Part shown: piece after piece, positions 22,184 to 32,759 of the stretch
How positions within the stretch are numbered: position 1 is the first letter of the stretch
Layout of the letters: each line of letters starts with the position of its first letter
Program-made: the position numbers and the translations under genes
Notes under the pieces: generated by a model
What the model saw: the letters and a program-made list of their open reading frames with translations, nothing else
Told to the model about the DNA's origin: nothing
Database searches by the model: none
Source of the DNA: Chrysaora quinquecirrha
Lineage: Eukaryota; Cnidaria; Scyphozoa; Semaeostomeae; Pelagiidae
DNA length: 64,000 bases
NCBI GenBank assembly: GCA_014526335.1
Contig: JACTAT010000008.1
Span: 207,164 to 271,163 of the forward strand
Direction of reading: 5' to 3'

Positions 22184-25100
22184 TTACGATTGGTCCAAGC
22201 AACCACCCCTTGGATGCCCCTTCATTGGCTGCCCACACTTTTTGCAAGATGGAGCCTTCCGTTTTCTGTTCCCATCTGATGTTGTTGCTCTGTTACTTGC
22301 TGCACTGTCTGTCTGGAGAGTATTTTGTTCTTCTTCTGAAAAATTAAGAACAAGCTCTTTCATTTGTAAATATGTAAAGTTTTCCTTTAAATACATAAAT
22401 TGATTGCAGAATTTATGCTTGTTCTTCAATACAAAAATGCATTATAATTACAACACTAATATTATGTACCTGATGGATATAAAGATTGGACCATGGTCTT
22501 CCTCTTTCTGTAAAAATCAACAGCTTCTTCTTTGCTTTTAGTTTTTTTGAATTTGCTGACATAAGGTTTTGGGGCTTTTTCCGAATACCTGGCATTTATG
22601 TGTTCCAGCTCCTCTTCCGTGGTTGTAAATAGTTTTTCTCTGATTCGCTTAACATAGTCTAAAAATGAATGTTTTTCAAAAGATTACAAGCATATTTGAG
22701 AACAATTAGCATTTCAAATTGGTAATCAATATCTACTTACTGTATGATGGAGGGACTGGAATTGGTTTAATTGCCTCTTCTCCGAGTTTGTATTTAGGAT
22801 ACGAAACTTTGTAGTAATCTTTTCCATCTTTTGATTTTTGTGTTTCTCTTTTTAAATTTTCATTGAAGTGGGATACTTCCAGTATATGCCTGTTGGATTA
22901 GATATAACAGCTACTTCAGCTCTAATTGTAAATGAGTGTTAATATGTTATCAGCACGTTAGCATTTGACTAGCCTTTGATAACATACCTGCAGATACTTC
23001 CAGCCCAAGAGAAATGAATCATCTTAGGATGCCAGTAGTTTAGGGTCGCATGGTATCCCTCAAGGCAACTTGTTTGCGCATTTGAAGATAGCCTCTTCAC
23101 ATCCTGCAGAAGTTTTTTGTTCATCAAAATTTTGTACACTGTGTCATATGCAACAGTCCCTGTTGGTAAAGAAAAAAATTGGTTTTCAGAGCAGTAAAAC
23201 AGTTTTGCAAAGCATACCAAGCTTAGTATAGGGGCAAAGTTACACTAAACTAGCACTGGTACTATTCATTTTATGTGCTTTCAAGGTTCCTGATTCTCTT
23301 AGGGCTTTGACCATGAGAAATGACTGTTGGTAATACTTTACACCCAAACTAGTCTAAGCCTTTATATAATCCTCAGTTTTGAATGCTCCAAAAAATCAAT
23401 AAAACAATTGCTAAGGAAGTAAAACTTTGCCTCTAGACTAAATTTTGACTGTTTGACTCTATATCTAAAAGTTTTCAAGGTTTCCACAGTCACAACCCTG
23501 TCTTTGAAAATTTCTATTTTCCTATTTACTCACCGTTCAAAATCCATTTTCGTTGAGGATTTACTTGTCCATGGGCACACTTTTCAAATAGTTTGTCAGA
23601 ATGCTGTTCATGCTTGTTCTGGATGTGATTAACAAATGATTTCCATTTTGCCAAAATCAGAGCACCAAAACCTTCTTTTGTTGATGTTGCACACCAGTAT
23701 AAATGATTTCAAATGGATGATAGCCAGTCACCAAGAATTTCACAATTTTTTTCTTTGCTAGCTTTAGATATCTTCTTGGTAACAGTGCGAGCTACATGCC
23801 AGATGTCAAAGAAATGCTGAACGTTTGGAAAAGACTCTCGCAGCCACTTAGCAACTCCTTTGTGCCTATCTGATATAAATGAGGCGATCCCTATGCCAGC
23901 ATCTTTCAGGTACTTGAAGCATCTCTGCACACCAACAAGTTCCATACCTGAACTACTTTTGCATTCATTCGCCTATGCAAAGAGAAAAGGATAATATTGT
24001 TTAGTTTCACATGGAAATATTATGCTAACTATGATTATGACAGGTGAAATGGTTTGTTGTAATGATGCTTACCTTTTCTAATTCGAAATGTATGATCTTT
24101 TTTATGTTTTCACAATAAATTGTGTAAGAACCATATTTTGCTGAATGCCCCATAGAGTCAAATCTGCCATCGCCACAAAGGACAACTCTATCTTCATCGT
24201 GAAGCTCTGCCAGTAATGATTCTCTATACTTTTCCCAATGATGTATAATGGCAGGGAAGAGAAATTTTTTTTGATGCCTAAAGAATGTGCGTGCTGTGTA
24301 AGATGCAAGATTGAAATGTTTGAATACAAGTAACAATTTGCTTATCGAAGCGCCAGCTGCAAGTGTGCCCAAGCTGAGTAGAATATTACCAGCAGGATAG
24401 CGACCAAGGACATAAGGCTGTGATCTCCATTTCCAACAGTCCTTACCACATGTAATGCAACTTTGGTAGACTGTCACCATTGTTCCATTTTGCTCCATTC
24501 TAATGGTTGGCTTTTAGGCTTTGCATTTGAAACAGAACAGGGTGAAAATCTGCAGCAGCATTGTGTAAAATACAATAAACTTGGGTTCTTCTGCTGGCGT
24601 GACTTGTTCTTCTACCCTAAAATGAAAGGCTCAAACTTAACAAACCAGTCATATAACCCCTTGAAGAGTTTAACTGTATATTGAACCTCAATATCTCGAC
24701 CCTAATTAAAGCAAATATGTACCTGAAACACTCAAATATCGTTTGTCTCCACTGATTCTAAATTGCTGTATGAAGACTCTCCATACCCCAGAACACTCTT
24801 TACTCTTACACATTTTCATTCTTTCTCATGGTGTTCAGGCCTTTGAGCTATTCAAGATATTTAGGTTCAGCTATACTAGGATCAAAGCTACAGTCAAGGG
24901 CACATACGTTTTTTAATTTTTTTCTTACCGCACATGATGCCTTTGCCTTCTTTTAAAATTTTTCCTGAAGCGTTGTCATAATCATCATAATCATCTTCAG
25001 AGGTGTCACTGTCTAAGCTGACTTCATACTCTGAGTCACTTGATTCTGTCTCATTTTCTGTATCCTCCTCTTCATCCGCTGTTGGTTTGGCTTCAACAGT

Positions 25101-26335
25101 TTCAATATTCACATTACTGTCTGTATTCATCTAAAAGAAATTTTGACGCCAGATGAACTTACCGTATGTAGTTGCAAATATATAGCATATAATTTTTTCA
25201 TGGCTTATGGGTAAAAGGTAAATTTAAGCTAAATGTTGATACTCATGTTACTTACATTGTCAATTTTTTGTTGCAGTTTCTGTATTGTTTCTTTAAGTCT
25301 GCTGTTTTGCTTCCTAATGTTGTCGATTTTTCTTCGCGTCGATAAACATTTTGTACACATCATCGAAACCTGGCTTGATACATCGCTTCTGCTTGGCTCA
25401 ACGTTGGACATCTTCTTTACGGATGTCTGGTTTGTTTACTTGTATGCTTCTTAGCAGCTACAATTCAAAAGAAATATTTTAACAGTAACTAAAACTTGGC
25501 ATGACAAGAATAGAATTTCAATTTTATTCCAATATTCTGATGTAAAGGTAGATTTTTACATCATCTCAGCATACAATGGAGAGCTCAAAAGACTTGCCGA
25601 TAAACTGTACATTTACAAATCGATTATCACTTTGTTCGTTCTTGTGAAATTTATTTGCGCGTATGCTTTTATTCGAGCTAGTTTTTTTGACCATGAGACA
25701 TTGAAAAAAACTAAAACTTTTACACATAAGTACACACATTTTTAAGCAAGATGTTAAGATAGAGGTTAGCTTTTCTTTTTCTCATTAATCTGCTTTTATA
25801 GAAGTAGTGATATACTAATAAAAAAATTAACTCTTACCGCTCTTCTCTCTCTCGCTGGCGTCACCTTTACAGCTGAAGTGCTACCCGATTCTGGATTCCT
25901 TCTTTCCGGATCAAAAACAGTCGGTACTGCATCTTTTTTTAAAAAGCGCCTCGTGTTTGAGCTGTCAAAGCCAGGAAGGTCTAGAGCAAACGGCTTCTCG
26001 TACGATTCACGTGTGAAATGGTTCGAACACAAATACGGGCCAACTGAGTATGTTTCAGGTTTAAAATTCACTCGATACCTCTTAACAAAACGAGTCCATT
26101 GCCTCCGTAAATTATCTTTTCTGGGAAACATGTGCATGCTTATGCCTGGTGTCATACTGCTGTTCGAACAGGTGATACCATTAGCTAATCCTGCCACACA
26201 GAATTGACCTCCCCGTTTCGCCTTTTTACTTTTTGGTACACACGATTCTTGGTCTGGACTGCCGGCACGGCTTTCTTGAAATTCTGATGATTTTTTAGGA
26301 TCCATCTCACTGCTCAGTTTAGTGCGTGATTCCAT
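22184..26335 (-). pseudogene. Kolobok THAP/DDE transposase, about nine exons, with one in-frame stop
   Basis: Exons that can be delimited by GT-AG signals: 26335-25838 (THAP finger, FCVAG..C..C-x-x-H), about 25425-25256 (coiled coil KQNSRLKETIQKLQQKID), 25130-24929 (acidic), about 24514-24073 (GDGRFDSMGHSAKY, first catalytic Asp), 23972-23534 (SFISDRHKGVAKWL, second Asp; FDIWHVART), 23159-22988 (SCLEGYHATLNYW..PKM, catalytic Glu), then about 22888-22742, about 22660-22485 and the last exon ending at 22184 with a zinc-knuckle-like CKKCGQPMKGH. The DGR..DRH..E arrangement is that of Kolobok transposases. A TGA at 23709-23711 interrupts the fifth exon after DWLSSI and the same frame continues NHLYWCATSTKEG, so a single substitution seems to have killed this copy. 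The junction between the acidic and DGR exons is uncertain in phase. Confidence 0.8.
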
Positions 26336-26956
26336 TTGGCATAAAAATCTCTCTTATAGTTAAAGAACGTGTCGCTCTCTTTTGTAGACTATAAAAACTG
26401 AGCGAACATCTAATTCACCGTCATTTATTACCCGCGAAACATTCGGAATTTCCTTTCAAGTTTTCAATATCGAAAAAGCCCCCGAAATCTATTAAAATGA
26501 CACATTAACAAACAGGTCAAGGAAACTGGTGTTTATCTTCATGTATTCAAACTTATTATGACATCTTGCTGTATTACGAAATTTCCTGACAAATTTCCTA
26601 AGAAATTTCCTTCACACCTTAAAAATAGAAATTTCTTTGATACAAATTAACAAAGGTACAAAAGAGTCGATTACGATAGTGTAATTACTATCTCCAAACG
26701 TGCAAACAGTACTGAAACTAGACAAAGCCAACTCATCGTGTCCAATTTCTGACGTCACAGACTTTTGGCGCCAGCAATCTGACCGCGTTCAAATTTCGCC
26801 ACCGAAAATCACGAAAATGGAATTTAAAATCAATATAACTCAAAAACTAAAGAAGCTATTGAAGAACGGTAAAAAGTTTTGAATTCAGCGACAAAAAGTC
26901 CATTATGTGAGAAAATATCATTTTTCATGTCATTTCCTCTTTAACTTTACGGCCGA

Positions 26957-27113
26957 ATGCATAGCCATAAGACCCAGTCCTCTTCACACATGCATCGTTC
27001 GGATGTTTACGCCCATATTTAGGTATTGCTTGTTATAACTTCAATACATAGCAATTAGACCCAGCCCTCTTGGGTGTATTAACTACAGATCAAATCTGTG
27101 CTTTATCTGTCAT
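26957..27113. repeat. Repeat R, right half of the interrupted copy
   Basis: Resumes the sequence of 2986-3136 from ATGCATAGCCATAAGACCC on, including the duplicated AT. It differs by a few substitutions only. Confidence 0.93.
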
Positions 27114-27401
27114 AAGAAACTATATAACAACGATTAACATCAATTTCCCATCTGTCGGCGAGGTTTTCTGTACTAGTGACGTACTAGTGACAGACACCTG
27201 TGGCTAACTCATAAGCTTAACACTGCCCTGGAAGCAGTACGAGTGCCAAGGTTTTATATATGACGTCATGTATCTTAAAATAGATTCATAAAGTAACTGC
27301 AAATGCCACATTTCTTATCACTGACATCAATCTATTCAGATAACCACATGCTCCATCCACGTCCTCCGTCCATTCCATTCTCCTGTTTCTAATCGCCTCA
27401 G

Positions 27402-27688
27402 ACAATCCCTGCCAAAAATAGTTGGAACGGGGCAAAATTTCGTTATTACAGCATAAGAAACTGAGCTATAAATGCTACCTCAATTTCACGGTCCTGTGTC
27501 TCCCCTCTTCCCCCCTTCCCCCTGTACAATGTTGATTTTTGAAGACAAGACAGTGAGCTATGCTATTGCAGCCACGTTTTTGCCAGCACAGCAACAGAGT
27601 TTTAGAGTAAATCAACATTGTATCAGGGGGAGGGGTAGTTGGAGCGGAGAAAATTAAGGTAGCGTTCCAACTATTTTGGCAAGGATTG
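27402..27688. mobile_element. MITE-like palindromic element, 287 bp
   Basis: The ends CAATCC(C/T)TGCCAAAA and onward to TAGTTGGAACG are inverted on both sides (27 bp with one indel). A second inverted block (CCCCCTGTACAATGTTGATTT-like) lies inside. It is a fold-back non-autonomous element with no coding frame. No target duplication is evident. Confidence 0.7.
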
Positions 27689-27841
27689 GAGGTGGCTACT
27701 CCACTGCACTAAACAGTGCAATGAAGTAGCCAGCCTAACTCGAGGGCCTTCCAGCCACAGGTCTCCTCCACAGCCAAGGTGATTCTTTGTGTTTCGGCTT
27801 AAAGCCTTCACCAGAGCATAGAACATATAGTGAACTAGATA

Positions 27842-28619
27842 CCGTGGCTGATTTGGACAACTTATCTTCGTAACTTCTCGAAGTTAAGACTGGCGTTTCA
27901 GATGCGCGGCCGCGCGTTTTGGTCCAAAACTAGCGGAGAAATGTGTAGCAGCATACTTTAGGGTTCACAAACTGAGCTGGTCTGTAGTTCATAAGAAGGA
28001 GAAATATTCTGTTCCATAGATTATGGTTTGTTAAGTGTTCGGACACAAAAGAGGGTTTGGACTTGCTTGTCCGACAAGATGTGGTTGTTTGTAGCAATCA
28101 TCATTGAATAAAAAGAGGTTTTTACAAAAATAACTGATATTTTTGACTTTTTTAAAAGGAGATCTTTTTTAATATTGAAATTTAGTCAGTTAAATTTCAT
28201 ATTCATAATTAAGGGGATCATACTGGTCCCACCTTAATACTCCAGTCTATTTGTCAATATCTTTCACTTACAAACAGAGTTCAAAATAACATTGAGTTAA
28301 ACTTAGAAATTGTCATTCTTGCAAAGAGAAAAATTTGGGAACAATTTTAGCATGTAATTTTCACTCGTCCTTAGCATCAATTGGAATTTCAAGATCATAA
28401 AGTATGAAGGTAGAACGTTTTTGTTCATGAATGTTTGTTCAACCCAAACTACGTGCTGCGTGTCTCAAACGTGCGGCCGCTTGATTTGAAGTTGAGTTTC
28501 AAAACACGTGGCCGCGAGTTTAAAAAGCGCGGCCGCGCATCAAGACACGCGGCGGCTAGTCTTGCCGCCAGTCTAAACTTTGAGAAGTTACGAAGTTACG
28601 TTGTCCAAATCAGCCACGG
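27842..28619. mobile_element. TA-flanked MITE with CCGTGGCTGATTTGGAC ends, 778 bp
   Basis: Both ends are inverted over about 45 bp with some mismatches and are bounded by TA (27840-27841 and 28620-28621), as expected of Tc1/mariner-type insertion. The inside carries several GCGGCCGC or near-matching palindromes (27906, 28474, 28524 and a GTGGCCGCG variant), spaced by T/A-rich linkers. No transposase is present. Confidence 0.75.
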
Positions 28620-30430
28620 TAAAGAGTCATGCGCCGCATGCACTGTAAGCCGGATATGCTTACTTATTATTATTAAAGAGTCTATATAAGCCTATATGCC
28701 TCTATGCCTATTACATCGAATATCGTGTGGGCAGAAACACCGCGGCGCAAGACAACAGAAGACAACTATGTTTTTTGAAAGTTACTAATATAATACTACT
28801 TCTTCAGAGTCTGATAAATTACATTATATACAAAAACTTTTAAAATTATTGTGGGTGAAATGCATACGAAGCAGAATTTTAAAGGACCAAAAGGTTGGAG
28901 GAATCGATCAACAAATCCAATCGCTCTATTAAAATCTCCTGCAATCTGATTGGGACGACAAAAAGTTGTCTCCCAAGACGAATTTAAGGTCTGCAAAATT
29001 ACAAGTCGTTTGTTTTGGCGTCCAGCAATTCAATTCAATAGCCAAAATTACAAGCGACTTTTGTATCGAGTCTAGGACAACACCACTGAATTTTATTCGA
29101 AGGTAAGGTCAAACACACTGTTGTTACATAATGCGAAGTAAAAACTTTTGTAATTTTTGAAAAATAGGTGAAGGGTAAAAGGTTTGCTTTCATTTTTTGA
29201 TATTTTCTTTCAATTTAGCCTTGTTTCATTCATCCCATAATCATTTGTTGCTCAGTAATGTAGTATTTATGAAACTCGCAATAATAATAGTGTATTTCAC
29301 GTTACCTGCCTGAAATTTATGAGATGTTTTTTTATTGAGTTCGCCACAGTGAGCCCACCAGAAAGGAGCTCTGTTATTGGTTCTTCAAAGAATGTAAACA
29401 AACTCGCTGATTGGCTCAAAACATTTTCTGCCTTTGTGCTCTGTGGCTCTTCTAACACTCTCTCGTTTGTTATGTATTTGTAGTATCGGTGAAATTTGTA
29501 GATCATCAACTGTGTGTCAATCGCGCATCATCAGTTTCGAAGTTGCATCTGTTCGTGCATCTTTCAAGTTTAGAGATGGACGACCTGAAGTGGTGGTCAT
29601 TATGTTCGAAGAATTTCGAACATATTGGTGTTGGGTGGCGTGTCACTAACTAACTAACTCACTTACTAACCAACGCTAGAACAATGGAAAACGTGTAACA
29701 ATAGTATAAGCATCTCAAGAATGCTGATGCGCAATTAGCGGTTGGCTTTTCACAACGGCGGCCTGCAAACGGCTTTTAAAAATCACTTTTCGATATCTCA
29801 TTTTGGATGGAGTCTCAAGCAACGCGCTAAACTTTAGCTTTTTAAAGAATTCCATCGACGTTAAATATATCATTCGATAACTAAAATGCTATTCTCTAAG
29901 AACCAGCACAGGCAGAAATAAAAAATTGAGGTTCTTGTATGCGGTTTTTGTTACTGTAAGTGAGAAAAGATAACAAATTTATGAAACTTCTGAAAAACTG
30001 AAAAACAATGAAAAACGTCATTGGTTTATTTGTGGATCGTCAAGCCGAATTCTTAGGCCAGCTTTGCGAGATGTTCTTGTTGTAAATATGGGATGAATTC
30101 GCGTTGCACCAACAGCATTGTTGGCCTAAAGAACGGATACTTTGCCACCAGACAATCAAATCTAAGGTGAAAATGTACATTCTGGGGTTGATGAAACTAG
30201 GCTTGAGGGGGGTAGTTTAAACTGAATACACATCAATGACCCTTGTAGGTGTAGCATAGGAAATCAAAAACAGGCTTCTTGTGTCAATCTTAGGTCATGT
30301 TAGTTCACTATGAGTCATCGTTGTTTACTTGATAAACGATGGCAAATTGCCACATTGGTTTAGTTAATGACATTTCAAACATTCTCATCATCGATCATAG
30401 AGTCTGGGCAAGGGCGGCAATTTCAAAACA
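28620..30430. other. No gene seen
   Basis: AT-rich with many stops. The open stretches of up to 71 codons at 29297-29649 have no family features. Confidence 0.55.
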
Positions 30431-30449
30431 CTTTTCAAAGCAAATCGTC

Positions 30450-30840
30450 ATCATTCTCATCATCATAATCATCATCATCATCATCATAATTACCATCTTT
30501 GACGATGTGGCTGTGGCAAGATCTAAAGGAATGGCACCACCACCAAAAACACCCCTACAACCATCACCACGACCACCCCTATCACCACCATCACAACCAC
30601 CCCTACAACCATCACCACGACCACCCTTATCACCACGACCGGCCCCCCATCACCACCACCACAACCACCCCTACAGCCATCACCACGATCACTCCTATCA
30701 CAACCACCACAACCACCCCTACCTTCAGCACCACGCCCACCCTACCACCACAATCACCCCCTACCAACCAGCATCATGGTCATCGTGGTCATCAACATCA
30801 TCATCATAACCACCACCATTATCATAATAATCATTTTCGT
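30450..30840. repeat. CAT microsatellite and CCACCAC-rich minisatellite
   Basis: (CAT)n with CATAAT variants at 30450-30500 passes into a CCATCACCACGACCACCCCTAT-type repeat with a period near 39 bp, then CAT-rich again at 30774-30840. Two frames therefore read as histidine-rich or Pro/Thr-rich proteins. With open frames in more than one phase and no other domain, I treat it as a repeat. Confidence 0.8.
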
Positions 30841-30879
30841 GATCGTTGTGCATACCGATAAATATCTTTCATCATTTGA

Positions 30880-31976
30880 CCGAAATAGCTATATTCAACC
30901 AGAGTGGTTCTTCGAACATGCCCATAGGGCCCCTATGTTTTTTATTAGGGAAGTGGAATGGCCGGAGTTTATTTCTAATGCCTACGTGGGAAACGGCTCC
31001 GGATTGTTCTGTATAGTGTCAGACGCCGCGGGCTTGGCAGGTTTTGCGGCTATTTATAACAAAGAATTGTTCTATGGGCGTTGGCAAGTCAGTTCTTCTG
31101 CGCTTAATATTGAGGTAAAAGAATTAATTTCCTATCGTTATCGCTGACAATATATGGAGCTTTGCTTGGTCACGCAAGCGTGTATGCTTTCAATCAGAAA
31201 TTATGGCCGTTGTTTCATGTTTAGAAAATGGATCTTGTAGGGATAGACATATGGCGTTTTTTCTGAGGGAGCTAACGATTGTACCTGTTCTGAATAATTT
31301 CACGTTTACAGCTCAACATGTCACTGGCAATAAAAGTCAGCGTGCTGATCATTTGTCTCGTTTTAACTTTCAGGCATTCTTTGCAATGTCTCCGTACGCC
31401 AGTCGCCAGCCTCTACACGTGAATCAAACCATGGTAAATACCTTAATTTATCCACCTTGGACCAGCAATGGCAACAGCTGTTAGGACACGCTCTTTTGGC
31501 TAATACGCAAAAGACTTATTCTGCAGTTCAGCGACGTTTTCTTGACTTTTGTGTTCAATATAATCTTGTTAATACTACTGGTTCACATCTTCCAGCATCA
31601 GAACTAACAATTTTGCATTTCATCACAAGCCTAAGCCAAAGTTGTCAAGCGTCTTCTATTAAAGTTTATTTAAGTGCTATTCGTTCTTTGCATATTCATG
31701 CTGGTTTGGCAGATCCTTTATTAGAGTGCTGATTTCAGCATTTTGATGACGTAATGCTGTGGGCAGTTTGCTGTGTGACATTTGTTGGTTTTTTCCGAGC
31801 TGCTGAATTCGCTATTACGTCAAGTCAATCTTAAGTATTCGTGTTAGCATTAAGAAACATTTCAGTTAATGATCGAGTCAACCCTTCTAGCGACGTGGAT
31901 CAGCTGAGGGTCACTGGTTTACTTGCAAAGATGCTACGCCGTTATCAAATGCTACGTTGAATGAGAAATTGCAAAT
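30880..31976 (+). pseudogene. DIRS-like retroelement remnant: RNase H and tyrosine recombinase pieces
   Basis: The first piece (30893-31137) has SDAAGLAGFAAIYN and ALNIEVKELIS, the RNase H pattern of DIRS-type pol. The next, in another frame, has FTAQHVTGNKSQRADHLSRFNFQAFF (31310-31380), the usual end of that domain. Next comes the SAM-like N-terminal domain of a tyrosine recombinase (31457-31732: HALLANTQKTYSAVQRRFLDFC..LPASELTILHFITSLS..SIKVYLSAIRSLH), then LWAVCCVTFVGFFRAAEF after a stop at 31730. DIRS elements use such recombinases instead of a DDE integrase. Several stops and frame changes make it dead. It ends where a gypsy element is inserted (31982). Confidence 0.78.
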
Positions 31977-31981
31977 GGTAT

Positions 31982-32146
31982 TGTAGTGAAGTAGAAAACA
32001 ACTATTACGCCATTGTGCAAGAAACTAGGACCCAGGACTCTTAGAGACCTCGTGTAGGCCTAGCCACTAGTATGATTCCGTAGTCTTGATTCGTTACTGT
32101 TATGTTACTGTTAATGTTATGCTAGTCAAACCTAGTGATTATTATA
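31982..32146 (+). repeat. 5' LTR of the gypsy element
   Basis: Starts TGTAGTGAAGTAG and ends GATTATTATA. The match to 35577-35741 spans the whole block with scattered substitutions and one CTGTTA/CTGTTAA change. Confidence 0.95.
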
Positions 32147-32168
32147 TTGGCGACGAGTAAAAATTGGT

Positions 32169-32759
32169 ATGGCACAGGCAATCTCGCTACCTCTTGTACC
32201 AGAATTCAATCCTGACGCTGATGTTGGCCTAAGTCTGTCAACAAGATGGAATAACTGGATTTCAGATTTCGAAACCTTCATTCTTGCCAGCAGCATTACA
32301 GATGACACAAGAAAGAGAGCACTTCTCTTATACCAAGCGGGTACTCGTGTCACAGAGATATTCCAGCAGATTCCGGAAACTGGTGAAAATTCAGATTACG
32401 AAACAGCAAAGGAAAAATTGCAACAATACTTTGAACCTGAGAAAAACCAAACGTATAAAATATATTGTTTTAGGCAGTCAAAGCAAGAACCCAATGAATC
32501 TTTAGACCATTTTCATACTAGACTACGCACATTGTCAATAAATTGTGAATTCAAAGAGCCTGATTTTGAAAATGAACAACAAATTATGATTGGAGGTGGA
32601 GGAGGTGGAGGTGTTACAAAAAGTTCTAACACTGGATGTTTGCTGAGCAATGCCACAGCACAAGATTTGGGACTTATAACAGTTCATCTCAACAAAATTT
32701 TAATAAATGCTAACACCAACACAAAAGATGCCCAGATAAAACAGATTGTTGGAAAGTAA
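32169..32759 (+). pseudogene. Gag N-terminal part fused by deletion to the end of the protease
   Basis: Residues 1-135 are a retrotransposon capsid region (RWNNWISDFETFI, RALLLYQAGTRV, QYFEPEKNQTYKIYCFRQ, LRTLSINCEF). After QQIMI the frame runs through a GGA/GGT repeat giving seven glycines and continues as TGCLLSNATAQDLGLI, which resembles the C-terminal end of a gypsy protease domain. The Gag C-terminus, zinc knuckle and protease active site are missing, which also explains the short total length of the element. The deletion appears to coincide with the glycine-codon repeat. The frame closes at 32757-32759, shortly before RT begins. Confidence 0.78.

Larger units (their letters stand above)
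20684..26940. mobile_element. Kolobok DNA transposon with complete ends, 6257 bp
   Basis: TTAA at 20680-20683 and 26941-26944 flanks inverted ends that begin AGAGGAAATGACATGAAAA on both sides (19 bp identical), continuing imperfectly with TGATAT. TTAA duplications and a THAP-domain transposase define Kolobok. A second inverted block, TCC(A/G)ATTTCTGACGTCA and its complement, occurs at about 20871-20892 and 26739-26760. The two genes face each other: the P2X7-domain gene from the left and the transposase from the right. It sits 1 bp inside the right 11-bp end of the ISL2EU-like element, which makes it the younger insertion. Confidence 0.92.
14596..26956. mobile_element. ISL2EU-like DNA transposon, enlarged by LINE and Kolobok insertions
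   Basis: The ends are TCGGCCGTAAA (14596-14606) and its exact reverse complement (26946-26956), with AT duplicated on both sides. The uninterrupted repeat R at 2837-3136 shows the pre-insertion site GCAATGCAT. Without the two younger insertions the element is about 3.5 kb and holds two convergent genes: a THAP/DDE transposase (17340-18902) and a SWIM/YqaJ-nuclease protein (19014-20317). That gene pair and a 2-bp duplication are what I know of ISL2EU elements (PIF/Harbinger-ISL2EU-Spy group). A 3-bp AAT duplication with asymmetric ends is a weaker alternative that would point to Harbinger. Confidence 0.85.

Noticed and set aside
30339..30861. Histidine-rich and Pro/Thr-rich open frames
   Set aside because: They arise from a CAT/CCACCAC repeat readable in more than one phase; no other protein feature.
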